Assembly: GCF_900106595.1 (NCBI RefSeq)
Contig: NZ_FNNC01000004.1
Span: 60,305-124,304, forward strand
Length of the DNA stretch: 64,000 nt
Reading direction: 5' to 3'
Origin: Marinococcus luteus
GTDB lineage: Bacteria; Bacillota; Bacilli; Bacillales; Marinococcaceae
Below, piece by piece: positions 44,430 to 54,649 of the stretch (positions are counted from its first letter, which is position 1; each line of letters begins with the position of its first letter). The notes beneath the pieces are model-generated. The model saw only the letters and a list, made by a program, of their open reading frames with translations. It searched no databases and was not told where the DNA came from. The translations under genes were made by a program, and so were the position numbers.

Positions 44430-47400
44430 CTACACTCCTTTTTCGGACAAAGCGTAATTTTGCAGCCACGATTCGATTGGCGCAGGCAGCTCCGGCGCTC
44501 CCTGAATCGCCTGAACCATCACACTCAGCGTACGTGCATTCGTTACGATCGTTTTACGTTCAATTAACGCTTTCTGGCGGCGCTCTTTTCCTGTTTTATG
44601 GCCGATCTCCGGAATACTGATAAACGCTGAAGCATCCTCTGAGTAAATCCATTCATCAAACGGCGTGTGCTGCGGGAACACTAATGTGTAACCCATGCCT
44701 TCGAGCTTGTCCAGGGATGGTTTTGCTTTGTCGTATTCCCCGTCCGCAATTTCGCAGTAGACACTTCCAGTTTTCTTAAATAGAAGAGGTATTTGCGTTT
44801 CCGACCAGGCAAATGCTTTCTGGAAGGCGCCGGAAAGATCTTTTGATATACCGATCAGTTCCCCAGTGGATTTCATTTCTGCTTCCAGTACTGGATCAAG
44901 CCCGCTTAATTTATCGTTGGAAAAGACCGGGGCTTTCACTGTGTAATAGCCCGGTTCTTCGTGAAGCCCTTTCTCATTTGTCCATGTGTTAAGTGAATGA
45001 CCAAGCAGCAGGTGCACCGCCCCTTCAATCACTTTTTCGCCGGTGATTTTGGCAAAGACCGGCACCGTCCGCGATGCTCTTGGATTTATTTCAATTACGT
45101 ACAATTCGCCGGCATCGTAGACGAACTGGATATTAAAGATACCGTGAAAATTCATGCCTTCCGCAATTTTCTGCGTATAGTCCACCAGAAGCTGCTTTAC
45201 CTCTTCACTGATGCTGAACGGAGGTGTTACAGCCATGGAATCGCCTGAATGAACACCTGCTTCCTCTACGTGTTCAAATATACCAGGTATCCATATGTCT
45301 TTGCCGTCCGTTAACACATCCACTTCAAGCTCTGTTCCCGGCTTATAGGAGTCAATTAATATTGGGTATTCAATATCGTTGGCCGGATCTTCAATATATT
45401 CCACCAGTTCTTCTTCTTTGGTCGCAATCGCCATGCCGCGGCCGCCGATCACGTAGGAAGGTCTGAGAAGCACCGGATACCCGATTTCTTCTGCCTGCTT
45501 TAGCGTTTCCTTTCTGCTGTGGCCGGAAACTCCCGGAATATGCGGAACGTTCACCTGCTTCATAAACTGGTAGAAGCGGTCCCTGTCTTCGAGCTGATCA
45601 ATAATATCAGACGTCGTGCCAAGCACTTCCATTCCTGCCTGTTCAAGCGACTCAGTCAGCGATATCCCGGTCTGCCCGCCAAGCTGCACGATTACTTTCG
45701 TTACGTGTTCTTCCCTGGCTACGTGAAGCACATCCTCTGCCGTGAGCGGCTCAAAGTACAAGTGGTCCGCCATTTCAAAGTCGGTGCTTACCGTTTCAGG
45801 GTTGTTGTTTACAATTACCGCTTCGTAGCCTGCTTCTTTCAATGCCCGCGCCCCGTGCACCGAGCAGTAATCAAATTCAATGCCCTGCCCGATCCGGATC
45901 GGGCCGGAACCGACGACCAGCACTTTATTTTCGACCGGTTCAGCCTGACGGTCGCTTTCCTTGTACCAGCTGGAATAGTAGTATGGTGTTTCTGCGGTAA
46001 ATTCCGCTGCGCACGTATCCACCATGTGGTAGGAAGGGAACATGTTCAGCTTTTCCCGCAGCTGGAGTATTTCTCCAGTTTCCACCCCTGAGAGGGCGTG
46101 CAGCTGTTCGTCTGTAAAACCAGCCTTTTTCCATATCAGCAGCTGCTCTTCGCTCCAATTTTCCCAGGAAAGTCCTGCAATATCTTTTTCCTTTTGAATA
46201 AGGGTAGCAAAGGTCCGAAGGAAAAAATACTGAATGCCGGTTTTTTCATGGATTGTTTCCATATCCCCGCCACGGCGAAGCCATTCCATAATGTAAAAGA
46301 ACCGCTTATCGTTCTGCTGCAGGATTTCGTTCAAAATATTTTCATCAGCCGTTTCCCTGCATTCCGGCAGAGCCAGTCCGTCATGTTTGATTTCAAGTGA
46401 CCTTACCGCTTTCTGCAGAGCAGCCTCCAGATTTCTTTCGATGGCCATGACTTCTCCCGTCGCCTTCATCTGCGTCCCGAGCGTGCGGTCTGCGTAGGAA
46501 AATTTATCAAACGGCCAGCGCGGAAACTTCACCACTACATAGTCGAGCGCCGGTTCAAAGCTTGCATACGTATGCCCGGTGACCGGGTTTAACAACTCAT
46601 GCAGGTGATACCCTATGCTGATCTTGGCTGCCATGCGCGCAATCGGATAGCCGGTTGCTTTAGAAGCAAGAGCGGAAGAACGGCTCACTCTCGGATTTAC
46701 TTCGATCAAATAGTACTGCTTGCTGACCGGGTCGAGCGCGAACTGAATATTACATCCGCCTACAATGCCAAGAGCCCGGATAACTTTTAACGAAGAGCTC
46801 CGAAGCATCTGGTACTCTACGTCCGTCAGCGTCTGGGACGGCGCCACGACAATGGAATCTCCGGTATGAACACCCACCGGATCAATGTTTTCCATGTTGC
46901 ACACGGTGATGCACGTGTCATTGGCATCCCGCATCACTTCGTATTCAATTTCTTTAAACCCGGCTATGCTCTTTTCCACCAGGCATTGATGAATCGGGCT
47001 TGCCTCCAGCCCGCCTTCGATGATGTGGCGAAGTTCCTTTTCATTCTGGGCGATGCCGCCCCCGCCTCCGCCAAGGGTGTACGCCGGGCGCACGATAATC
47101 GGATAGCCGGTTCTTTCCGCAAAAGCCAGTGCTTCATCCTTTTTCTCCACAATTTCGCTTTCAGGTACCGGCTCGTCCAGTTCATGCATAAGCGCGCGGA
47201 ATGCTTCTCTGTCTTCTCCCTGCCGGATGGACTCGATCGGCGTACCGAGAAGCTCCACCCCATGCTTTTCGAGCGTCTGCTGTTCGGAAAAAGCAAGCGC
47301 GAGGTTTAATCCGGTCTGTCCGCCAAGGGTTGCCAGCACTCCATCCGGATGCTCCTGTTCAATGATCCTCTCCACTGTTTCTACGGTAAGCGGCTCAAAA

Positions 47401-47594
47401 TATACTTTGTCAGCACAGGTATTATCTGTCATTACGGTTGCCGGGTTATTGTTCAGCAGTATAACTTCAATGTTTTCTTCCCGCAGCGCCAGGCATGCCT
47501 GGGTGCCTGAGTAATCAAATTCTGCAGCCTGCCCAATGACGATCGGACCAGAACCGATCACCAGTACTTTGTTTATTTTTTTATCTCTAGGCAT
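44430..47594 (-). CDS. carB: Carbamoyl phosphate synthase large subunit (arginine-specific)
   Basis: 1054-residue two-lobed ATP-grasp enzyme making carbamoyl phosphate. Each half has GSGPIVIGQAAEFDYSG or GSGPIRIGQGIEFDYC, GGQTGLNLA or GGQTGISL, and metal-binding IEVNPRVSRSS or IEINPRASRTV. The C-terminal allosteric domain is short and divergent, as expected for arginine-specific forms that are not controlled by UMP. It overlaps carA by eight bases. Context in the arg operon supports an anabolic arginine role. Confidence 0.95.
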   Translation of the reverse strand: MPRDKKINKVLVIGSGPIVIGQAAEFDYSGTQACLALREENIEVILLNNNPATVMTDNTCADKVYFEPLTVETVERIIEQEHPDGVLATLGGQTGLNLALAFSEQQTLEKHGVELLGTPIESIRQGEDREAFRALMHELDEPVPESEIVEKKDEALAFAERTGYPIIVRPAYTLGGGGGGIAQNEKELRHIIEGGLEASPIHQCLVEKSIAGFKEIEYEVMRDANDTCITVCNMENIDPVGVHTGDSIVVAPSQTLTDVEYQMLRSSSLKVIRALGIVGGCNIQFALDPVSKQYYLIEVNPRVSRSSALASKATGYPIARMAAKISIGYHLHELLNPVTGHTYASFEPALDYVVVKFPRWPFDKFSYADRTLGTQMKATGEVMAIERNLEAALQKAVRSLEIKHDGLALPECRETADENILNEILQQNDKRFFYIMEWLRRGGDMETIHEKTGIQYFFLRTFATLIQKEKDIAGLSWENWSEEQLLIWKKAGFTDEQLHALSGVETGEILQLREKLNMFPSYHMVDTCAAEFTAETPYYYSSWYKESDRQAEPVENKVLVVGSGPIRIGQGIEFDYCSVHGARALKEAGYEAVIVNNNPETVSTDFEMADHLYFEPLTAEDVLHVAREEHVTKVIVQLGGQTGISLTESLEQAGMEVLGTTSDIIDQLEDRDRFYQFMKQVNVPHIPGVSGHSRKETLKQAEEIGYPVLLRPSYVIGGRGMAIATKEEELVEYIEDPANDIEYPILIDSYKPGTELEVDVLTDGKDIWIPGIFEHVEEAGVHSGDSMAVTPPFSISEEVKQLLVDYTQKIAEGMNFHGIFNIQFVYDAGELYVIEINPRASRTVPVFAKITGEKVIEGAVHLLLGHSLNTWTNEKGLHEEPGYYTVKAPVFSNDKLSGLDPVLEAEMKSTGELIGISKDLSGAFQKAFAWSETQIPLLFKKTGSVYCEIADGEYDKAKPSLDKLEGMGYTLVFPQHTPFDEWIYSEDASAFISIPEIGHKTGKERRQKALIERKTIVTNARTLSVMVQAIQGAPELPAPIESWLQNYALSEKGV

Positions 47595-48666
47595 AGGTGG
47601 CTTCTCTCCCTTTATTCTCTATCGTTTCCAAAAATTCATCAAAAATTTCTTCGCTGTCTGCCGGACCCGGATGGGCTTCCGGGTGAAACTGTGCTGTCAT
47701 GATTGGAAACTTTGTATGCATCATGCCCTCTACTGAACCGTCATTGACGTTTTTGTATTTTATCCGGAAAGACTCTTTTGGAAGAGACTCATCGGTGACA
47801 ACATAGCTGTGATTTTGAGAGCTCATAAACACTTTGTTCGTTTCCAGATCCTGCACCGGCTGATTGGCGCCGCGATGGCCAAAACGCAGTTTTTCCGTCT
47901 CCCCGCCAAACGCAAGCGCGAGGAGCTGGTGACCCAGGCAGATGCCCAAAGTCGGATAGGTTTCGGCAAGCTCCTTATAGGTGCTCAAATAATGTTCAAG
48001 CTGCTTCGGGTTGCCGGGGCCGTTGGAAAACAGCAGGCCGTCAGGAGCCAGACCTTCAATTGTTTCCTTCGGCGTATCATAGGGCACAATCGTAACCTTG
48101 CATCCTTTTTTGTTCAGCTGGTCCACCATCGACTGTTTGTAGCCAAAGTCCATCAATACAACATGGCGGTCGCCGCTGCCGACCGTTATCTGTTTGTCCA
48201 CCGTTACGGTATCAATCACATCGCGCTCTCCGAGCGGCTCATATTCCCCTACATTCACAGATTCTGGATTCCCGCTCATTACAGCACCCATATCGCCTTT
48301 TTCCCGGATGTTTTTGACCAAAGCCCGCGTGTCCACGTTTTCCATAACGGGAATTCCGGCCGCAAGCGCTGCCTCCGCGAGTGTCTGGTCTCCTTCATAA
48401 TGACCCGAAGTGCCGCAGGCTTCGCTGACAATGATACCTGCCGGCTGTGGCTGCGTACTTTCATTGTCTGTTGGATTCACACCGTAATTTCCGATTAACG
48501 GATAGGTAAAAACAACTATTTGACCGTGAAAGGAAGGGTCTGTCATCACTTCCTGATAGCCGGTCATTCCTGTAAAAAATACAATTTCCCCATACGTATC
48601 CGGAAAGGCTTGCTGCCAGCTGCCTTCAAATATTTCGCCTGTTTCCAATTTTATATAACTTTTCAT
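47587..48666 (-). CDS. carA: Carbamoyl phosphate synthase small subunit (arginine-specific)
   Basis: 359-residue glutaminase subunit supplying ammonia to CarB. N-terminal CPSase small-chain domain (EGSWQQAFPDTYGEIVFFTGMTGYQEV) and a class I amidotransferase domain with the nucleophile Cys in LGICLGHQLLALAFGG and His-x-Glu in FHPEAHPGP. RBS CCAGGAGGG. Located between argD and carB. Confidence 0.95.
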   Translation of the reverse strand: MKSYIKLETGEIFEGSWQQAFPDTYGEIVFFTGMTGYQEVMTDPSFHGQIVVFTYPLIGNYGVNPTDNESTQPQPAGIIVSEACGTSGHYEGDQTLAEAALAAGIPVMENVDTRALVKNIREKGDMGAVMSGNPESVNVGEYEPLGERDVIDTVTVDKQITVGSGDRHVVLMDFGYKQSMVDQLNKKGCKVTIVPYDTPKETIEGLAPDGLLFSNGPGNPKQLEHYLSTYKELAETYPTLGICLGHQLLALAFGGETEKLRFGHRGANQPVQDLETNKVFMSSQNHSYVVTDESLPKESFRIKYKNVNDGSVEGMMHTKFPIMTAQFHPEAHPGPADSEEIFDEFLETIENKGREATYA

Positions 48667-48690
48667 CTACAAACCCTCCTGGTACGTTTT

Positions 48691-49848
48691 TTATTTTTCA
48701 AGCACTTCTGTCAGTGCTGCTGCGGCTTTTTCCAAGTCATCGTACGAAATTGTCAGTGGCGGCAGAAGCCTCAAAGTGTTAGGCCCTGCTGCAATCAGCA
48801 GAAATCCTTTTTTCTGCATTGCGAGTACGTAAGGTGCCGCGCTTTCCGTAAGCTCTATGCCGATCATAAGTCCCGGGCCGCGTATTTCTTTCACCGCGGG
48901 CAGGGAGGCTATTTTTTCTTCAAGAAGGTTCGTGAAAAAGCGCCCCTTTTCTGCTGCCATTTTCGGAGCGTTGATACTCATCAGCTTTTGAAGCGTTCCC
49001 TCTACTGCAGCCATAGCAAGCGGATTTCCACCAAATGTAGAACCGTGGGCCCCGGGACCAAAGGCTTCCTGTAAATATCCTTTGCCAATCATCGCCCCTA
49101 CCGGAAACCCGTTGCCAAGAGCCTTCGCCGTCGTTACGATATCTGGCTCCACGCCCGCCTGCTCATAGGCAAACATCGTACCGGTACGTCCCAGGCCTGT
49201 CTGTACTTCATCTACAATCAGCAGTGCCCCGTGCTGCTTCGCAAGCGCTGCGGCTTTTTGAATAAATGCCGGATCTCCCGGAATGACACCGCCCTCGCCC
49301 TGCACCGGCTCAAGCATGATTGCCGCTGTGTTTTCGTCCACAGCTTTCTCCAGTGCATTCACCTCGTTATACGGTAAATATTCAAAGTCTTCTAGCATGC
49401 GGCCGAAGCCCTGATGAATGGCATCCTGGCCGGTTGCTGCCATGCTTCCGTATGTCCGCCCGTGAAAAGACTGGACAAAGCTTTGGATTTTCGTACGTCC
49501 GGTATATTTTCTGGCGCACTTTATAGCTGCTTCATTTGCTTCCGTACCGCTGTTTGCAAAAAATACAAGGTCTAAGCCCGTAAGCTTCGTCAAAAGCTCT
49601 GCAGTGCGCTCCTGCTGTTCATATTGAAAAAAATTGGAGCCGTGCCATCCAGCGTGCAGCTGTTTCTCTACATGCTTTATCACATCGGGATCACCGTGAC
49701 CAAGATTGACAACGCTGATTCCAGCCATTAAGTCCGTGTATTCTCTACCTTCTTTATCCGTTACGGTAGAGCCTTCCGCGTGCGAAAAAGTGAGTTCCCA
49801 TCTTTTGTACGTTTCAAATAGATGTGATTTCTGTTCTGTCTGCTGCAT
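48691..49848 (-). CDS. argD: Acetylornithine aminotransferase
   Basis: 385-residue class III PLP aminotransferase forming acetylornithine. PLP site includes NSGTEANEAAIKCARKY, the Asp-containing LLIVDEVQTGLGRTG, and the lysine in TTAKALGNGFPVGAM; GSTFGGNPLAMAA follows. RBS AAAGGAGGAG. Position between argB and carA agrees with arginine synthesis. Confidence 0.95.
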   Translation of the reverse strand: MQQTEQKSHLFETYKRWELTFSHAEGSTVTDKEGREYTDLMAGISVVNLGHGDPDVIKHVEKQLHAGWHGSNFFQYEQQERTAELLTKLTGLDLVFFANSGTEANEAAIKCARKYTGRTKIQSFVQSFHGRTYGSMAATGQDAIHQGFGRMLEDFEYLPYNEVNALEKAVDENTAAIMLEPVQGEGGVIPGDPAFIQKAAALAKQHGALLIVDEVQTGLGRTGTMFAYEQAGVEPDIVTTAKALGNGFPVGAMIGKGYLQEAFGPGAHGSTFGGNPLAMAAVEGTLQKLMSINAPKMAAEKGRFFTNLLEEKIASLPAVKEIRGPGLMIGIELTESAAPYVLAMQKKGFLLIAAGPNTLRLLPPLTISYDDLEKAAAALTEVLEK

Positions 49849-49861
49849 TGTTCTCCTCCTT

Positions 49862-50650
49862 TCAAGTCAGGGACGGAGCCTGGACCTGTTCTCTGATTAT
49901 TGCCGTTCCCTTCAGCTTTCCTTCTGCCTTATCTGTGTGTCCGTTTGCGCCGGCAATAACGACTTTTTCCAAATCACCGGTCAGGCTTGCTGCTGCCGCC
50001 TGAACTTTCGGTATCATGCCGCCGTAAATTTCTCCGTCGCGGATATGCTGCTCAAGCTTCTCTGCGTGAATATAGTCAGCTTTGCTTCCGTCGATAAGCA
50101 CGCCTTCAACATCTGTAATAAACAGGAGCTCTTTTGCGCCTACTGCCTGAGCGACAGCCGAAGCAGCCGCGTCAGCATTCACATTTAATTTTTTGCCGTT
50201 TTCATCCGCTGCAATAGGAGCGATCACCGGGACAAATCCACTTTCAAGCATAGAATGTATGCAGGAGGTATTAACGTTCACGACGTTGCCGACGAGTCCG
50301 AGATCCTGATCGGCCACCTGCTCTGCTTCCAGAAGTCCTCCGTCAATACCGGACATGCCAAACGCCGGAGCGCCGGCGGATTGAAGGGAGGAAACGAGGC
50401 ATTTATTTACTTTTCCGGACAGAATCATCTCAGCTACTTCAAGTACCTCGGGCGTTGTTTTTCGCAGCCCATTTACAAACTCACACTCAATCTGCATCTG
50501 TTCAAGCATACGGTTGATTTCAGGGCCTCCCCCGTGCACAAGCACCGGATTCATGCCTTTTTCTTTCATGGCAGCTATACTTTTGAAAAATTCAGCTGTC
50601 AGTTTGTTCACCGTGGAACCGCCGCATTTGACTACAGTGATGCTGTTCAT
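49862..50650 (-). CDS. argB: Acetylglutamate kinase
   Basis: 262-residue amino acid kinase phosphorylating N-acetylglutamate. Nucleotide and substrate motifs: VVKCGGSTVNKL, VLVHGGGPEINRML, VNADAAASAVAQAVGA, LLFITDVEGVL, GGMIPKVQAAAASL. RBS GAAGGAGGAG. The short form without the N-terminal extension suggests feedback control is weak or by other means; this is inference. Confidence 0.95.
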   Translation of the reverse strand: MNSITVVKCGGSTVNKLTAEFFKSIAAMKEKGMNPVLVHGGGPEINRMLEQMQIECEFVNGLRKTTPEVLEVAEMILSGKVNKCLVSSLQSAGAPAFGMSGIDGGLLEAEQVADQDLGLVGNVVNVNTSCIHSMLESGFVPVIAPIAADENGKKLNVNADAAASAVAQAVGAKELLFITDVEGVLIDGSKADYIHAEKLEQHIRDGEIYGGMIPKVQAAAASLTGDLEKVVIAGANGHTDKAEGKLKGTAIIREQVQAPSLT

Positions 50651-50671
50651 GCTCTTCTCCTCCTTCTTTCC

Positions 50672-51904
50672 TTACGTCCGGTATCCGGCGTTAATTCTTA
50701 CATAATCATAGGTCAGGTCGCATCCCCATGCTTTGCCGCTTCCATTCCCCACATGGAGGTTCACCGTTATCTCCACCGTGTCATTTTCCAGGTACGCTTT
50801 TGCATCCTCTTCGGAAAAATGAACCGGGGTGCTTGCTTTCAAGGTTTCCATCGGCCCTACTGATATATCCACAGTGTCCGGATCAAGCTCTACTTCACTG
50901 TAGCCGAGAGCGACAATCACCCGCCCCCAGTTGGCGTCTGTACCGTATACAGCGGTTTTCACCAGGTCTGATCCAACGATCTGCTTGGCTGCCTGGCCGG
51001 CTTCTTTATCTGTAGCGGCGCCTTCGACCTTCACTTCAATCAGCTTGGTGGCGCCTTCCCCGTCTCTTGCAATTTTTTTCGAAAGGGATTCACATGTCTC
51101 TTTCAATCCGGTAACGAACGCGTTCCAGTCAGGATGACCGGGATGCAGCGGACTGTTTTCCGCCTTGCCGCTGGCCATGACGACTACCATGTCATTCGTT
51201 GACGTATCGCCGTCAATCGTAATCCGGTTAAACGTTTTGTTCGTTATTTCCGAAAGCGCCGTCTGCAGATGATCAGGTGCAATTGCAGCATCCGTAGTCA
51301 CAAACCCGAGCATCGTGGCCATATTCGGATGTATCATTCCGGATCCTTTCGCTACGCCTCCGATAAACACTGCTTTATTGTCCACCCACGTCTGAAAGCA
51401 TGCGTGCTTTCCGGCAACATCTGTGGTCATGATTGCTTCATTAAAATCCTGCGCCCGTTCAAATCCGGTTTCCGGCTCGAGGTGTGCAATGCCTTCATTT
51501 ATTTTATCCATCGGCATCGCTTCGCCGATCACACCAGTAGAAGTTACCGCTACCTGATGTTCCGGCAGACCGAATTTTTCGGCACTGTTTTTTCTCATGG
51601 TATAGGCGTCTTCGAGTCCCTGTCTGCCTGTACATGAATTGGCATTTCCACTGTTGACGACGATTGCCCGGAGCTTCCCCTCTTTGGCAATGCTTTCTTT
51701 CGTCACCTGCAGCGGTGCTGCCTGAATTTTATTTAACGTATATACAGCGGCACTCGACGCTGGCACGTCACAAATAATAGCTCCGAGATCTTTTCTTTTT
51801 CTTTTGACCTTTGTATGAATACCCGCTGCGGAGAAACCGGCAGGACTTAAAATGCTTCCTCCCGATACTTCTATTACCTGCTCTGCTGTCGATGCCTCTA
51901 CCAT
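50672..51904 (-). CDS. argJ: Bifunctional ornithine acetyltransferase/N-acetylglutamate synthase
   Basis: 410-residue self-cleaving enzyme recycling the acetyl group from acetylornithine to glutamate. The cleavage site is Ala-Thr in [13 protein letters not shown], giving alpha and beta chains; [13 protein letters not shown] and [18 protein letters not shown] segments are typical. The start MVEASTAEQ follows AAAGGAAG; the extension to 51961 overlaps argC and is not expected. Presence of argJ means the cyclic acetyl pathway. Confidence 0.95.
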   Translation of the reverse strand: MVEASTAEQVIEVSGGSILSPAGFSAAGIHTKVKRKRKDLGAIICDVPASSAAVYTLNKIQAAPLQVTKESIAKEGKLRAIVVNSGNANSCTGRQGLEDAYTMRKNSAEKFGLPEHQVAVTSTGVIGEAMPMDKINEGIAHLEPETGFERAQDFNEAIMTTDVAGKHACFQTWVDNKAVFIGGVAKGSGMIHPNMATMLGFVTTDAAIAPDHLQTALSEITNKTFNRITIDGDTSTNDMVVVMASGKAENSPLHPGHPDWNAFVTGLKETCESLSKKIARDGEGATKLIEVKVEGAATDKEAGQAAKQIVGSDLVKTAVYGTDANWGRVIVALGYSEVELDPDTVDISVGPMETLKASTPVHFSEEDAKAYLENDTVEITVNLHVGNGSGKAWGCDLTYDYVRINAGYRT

Positions 51905-51920
51905 GATTTTTCTTCCTTTC

Positions 51921-52952
51921 TTATGGATAAACCGGAAGCTGAGAAATCCCTTCTTTCTCATCTGCTCCCAGCATCACATTCATATTTTGTATCGCCTGCC
52001 CGGAGGCGCCTTTAACTAAGTTATCAATTACTGTAACGACCGTCAGCCGGCTGGTGCGCTCGTCCACTGTCCAGCCGATATCACAAAAATTACTTCCATA
52101 TACTTCTTTTGTCGCTGGAAATGTTTTTTCTCCACGTATTCTGGCGAAGGGCTCTTTGTCATATGCCTGATGAAACAGCTCTTCTATATGCCCGCTTTTT
52201 GTCCCATCGGTAAGCGGCACATACATAGTAGCTAAAATCCCCCTCGTCATCGGCACCAGGTGAGGGCTGAACGTAACAGGGTGGTTTCCACCCGTATGCA
52301 TGTCCAGTGCCTGTTCAATCTCCGGTGTGTGCTTATGCTCATTCACTTTATAAATTTTAAAATTCCCATCCATTTCACTGAAATGAGTAGTTTCGGACGG
52401 TGTCCGTCCCGCTCCTGTAGTACCTGTTTTTGCGTCGATAATGATGTTTGAAGGATCAATAACATCCTTATCCACCAGCGGCAGAAGACCAAGAAGCACC
52501 GCTGTCGGATAGCATCCCGGATTTGATAAAAGAGAAGTGCCTGCCACTTCATCTCTGTTCCATTCCGTCAAACCGTAGACAGCCTCCTGAAGCAGGGACT
52601 CCGGTGCGCCTTGGCGCTGGTACCACTGTTCGTAAGTTTTTGCGTTCTTCAGCCGCAGATCCCCGGACAGATCAATCACCCTGGTTTGCGCTGCAATGGT
52701 TTCGCTCCACTCCGCTGATATACCGGGCGGCGTGGAAAGAAATACAACGTCATAGGCGGACCAGTCAGCCGTCTCAAGCGGCTGCAGAATTTCATTATAT
52801 AAATCTTTCATATGCGGATACATATCAGAAAGCTTCGTGTTTTGCTTCGAGGAGGAATAAACATCTATTTGTTCAACGCCGCGGTGCTGGGCCAGCATGC
52901 GTATTAATTCCACTCCTCCGTAGCCAGTTGCTCCAATAATAGCTGTATTCAT
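51921..52952 (-). CDS. argC: N-acetyl-gamma-glutamyl-phosphate reductase
   Basis: 343-residue NADPH-dependent reductase. Cofactor motif IIGATGYGGVELIRML, catalytic Cys in SNPGCYPTAVLLGL, DAKTGTTGAGRTPSE and HLVPMTRGI. RBS AGAGGTG. First gene of the arginine operon; transcribed from a promoter whose spacer overlaps an ARG box. Confidence 0.96.
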   Translation of the reverse strand: MNTAIIGATGYGGVELIRMLAQHRGVEQIDVYSSSKQNTKLSDMYPHMKDLYNEILQPLETADWSAYDVVFLSTPPGISAEWSETIAAQTRVIDLSGDLRLKNAKTYEQWYQRQGAPESLLQEAVYGLTEWNRDEVAGTSLLSNPGCYPTAVLLGLLPLVDKDVIDPSNIIIDAKTGTTGAGRTPSETTHFSEMDGNFKIYKVNEHKHTPEIEQALDMHTGGNHPVTFSPHLVPMTRGILATMYVPLTDGTKSGHIEELFHQAYDKEPFARIRGEKTFPATKEVYGSNFCDIGWTVDERTSRLTVVTVIDNLVKGASGQAIQNMNVMLGADEKEGISQLPVYP

Positions 52953-52997
52953 AAAGTTGCACCTCTATTTATCTTTATACAATATGTTCTGGTGATT

Positions 52998-53026
52998 ATT
53001 ATAAGTCTGAATATATATTAATGCAA
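52998..53026 (-). promoter_or_regulatory. argC promoter overlapping an ARG box
   Basis: Minus strand TTGCAT (53021-53026), 17-bp spacer, TATAAT (52998-53003). Within the spacer the plus-strand 18-mer TCTGAATATATATTAATG (53006-53023) fits the ArgR/AhrC consensus TNTGAATWWWWATTCANW at 16 of 18 positions. Binding would block polymerase, giving repression by arginine. Confidence 0.8.
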
Positions 53027-53318
53027 CTGTATTTTTATTTTTTCTTCATATTTTTTCTTTTCCGTCATAAGCTGAGTTTATTAAGGTTTTTCTATTTGTT
53101 CAGCCTTTTTTGGAAGAATATAATTTATGTATGAAAATGTACATTTGATGTATAAATGACTGGTAAGCTTTCATCTTTTTTCTCCCATGGCCGTTATTCC
53201 TTTTCTTTTCTTTTTGCCTGTATTCCAGTAAAATAAAGAGCGGATCGTGTTTAGCGGCGCTGTTTCTATACAGTCGTACGAATACATTTATATTTCCATC
53301 AGGAAAGAAGAGGTTTTT
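53027..53318. other. Divergent spacer between argC and the HAD gene
   Basis: About 290 bp, AT-rich. It contains a 12-bp perfect palindrome AAATGTACATTT (53135-53146) flanked by ATACAT copies at helical spacing. No gene supported; a short open frame on the minus strand lacks RBS and coding features. Confidence 0.45.
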
Positions 53319-54155
53319 ATGAAAAAACATTTGATAGCTCTTGATCTAGACGGGACGCTTCTAAAAGATGATAAAACAATTTCCACAAAGACCTGGAAAG
53401 TAATCCAGCAGGCTAAACAAGCCGGACATACAATAGCCATCGCTACCGGCAGACCATACCGGGCCAGTAAAATGTACTATCAGCAGCTCGGCCTTTCTAC
53501 ACCTATCGTTAACTTCAACGGAGCGTATGTGCATCACCCGGCCGATCGCTCTTTCCGCTCCTTCCATCAACCGCTTGACCTGGATCTGGCCCGGACAGTG
53601 ATTGAGACCTGCCGGACGTTAAATGTTCAAAACATGCTCGCCGAAGTGCTCGATGAGGTGTATATGGATGAGCATGATGAATCCTTTATTGATCTTCTGG
53701 CTTTCCAGGGACCGGTAACCGGAGCCGGAAAACTTGAAAGAGTGCTTCCAAACTCTCCTACTTCCCTGCTTGTATATCCCCAGGAAGGTACAGCAGAGCG
53801 TCTGCAGGACCTGCTTTCATCCAGTGAAGCCAAGGGGATGCATCAGCGCTCGTGGGGAGAGCCCCACCATATGATTGAAATTATAAAAAAGGGAAATCAT
53901 AAAGCAAACGGCCTCGAAAAAGTCGCTGCCTATGCGGGGCTCTCGATGGAGGATGTGATTGCTTTCGGGGATGAGGATAATGATCTGGAAATGCTTGAAG
54001 CCGCCGGAACCGGCCTCGCAATGGGGAATGCCAGTGCAGACACAAAATCAGTGGCCAATGAAGTTATTGGTACAAATGAAGAAGACGGCATCGCCCATTA
54101 TTTAGAAGAGCGGTTAAAGCTTTCTGCGGACGACACGGTGCTTTTTAAAAATTAA
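53319..54155 (+). CDS. Cof-type HAD-IIB family hydrolase
   Basis: 278-residue haloacid dehalogenase phosphatase with a type IIB cap. Motif I DLDGTLLKDD (nucleophile Asp), motif II AIATGRPYR, motif III Lys in GNHKANGLEKVA, motif IV AFGDEDNDLEML. It likely removes phosphate from sugar phosphates or cofactors such as pyridoxal phosphate or FMN. Start at MKKHLIALD has AAGAAGAGG upstream. A GNAT gene follows after 33 bases. Confidence 0.9.
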   Translation: MKKHLIALDLDGTLLKDDKTISTKTWKVIQQAKQAGHTIAIATGRPYRASKMYYQQLGLSTPIVNFNGAYVHHPADRSFRSFHQPLDLDLARTVIETCRTLNVQNMLAEVLDEVYMDEHDESFIDLLAFQGPVTGAGKLERVLPNSPTSLLVYPQEGTAERLQDLLSSSEAKGMHQRSWGEPHHMIEIIKKGNHKANGLEKVAAYAGLSMEDVIAFGDEDNDLEMLEAAGTGLAMGNASADTKSVANEVIGTNEEDGIAHYLEERLKLSADDTVLFKN

Positions 54156-54188
54156 ACGCGTGATTTTGAATAAGGATGTGTTCAAACG

Positions 54189-54641
54189 ATGCAGGTGTAT
54201 AAAGTACCTACAGATACCGAACAGTACGTGAGAAATCAAATAGCAGATCTGCTCATGGGGCAGATGGATTCCATCGGCATGAAGGATGCTTACCGGTTTC
54301 TGCAGCGGGCTATCGATCTTTCCCTTGACTCCGATTCCACCGCCCATATTTTTGTAGCCGAAACAGAGGAGCAGATTGTCGGAGCTGCTTTTTTAAATAT
54401 TGGCATCAGTCTTGAAAAGGGAGGCTATTATGTCTGGCTGAATGATCTCTACGTGGATCAGCAGTACCGGAACCGGGGTATTGCCAAGAAACTACTGCTA
54501 AAAATTATTTACTGGGCAGAGCATAATGACATCAAAGGCATTGAGCTCGAAACCGGCGTGAACAACGCAGCCACAAAAGCATTGTATAATTCCCTCGGCT
54601 TTTACGACGTTATTTCCAAGCGCTACGGCTTTCGTTTTTAA
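54189..54641 (+). CDS. GNAT family N-acetyltransferase
   Basis: 150-residue acetyltransferase. Acetyl-CoA motif VDQQYRNRGIAKKLLLKIIYWAE and motif B GVNNAATKALYNSLGFYD are clear; the acceptor is unknown. RBS is a modest AAGGATG. Probably co-transcribed with the HAD gene and ended by a short hairpin. Confidence 0.88.
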   Translation: MQVYKVPTDTEQYVRNQIADLLMGQMDSIGMKDAYRFLQRAIDLSLDSDSTAHIFVAETEEQIVGAAFLNIGISLEKGGYYVWLNDLYVDQQYRNRGIAKKLLLKIIYWAEHNDIKGIELETGVNNAATKALYNSLGFYDVISKRYGFRF

Positions 54642-54649
54642 GTTCCGTC

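Noticed and set aside
53100..53330. 76-codon minus-strand frame upstream of argC
   Set aside because: It overlaps the HAD start region, has no RBS and low-complexity AT-driven composition.
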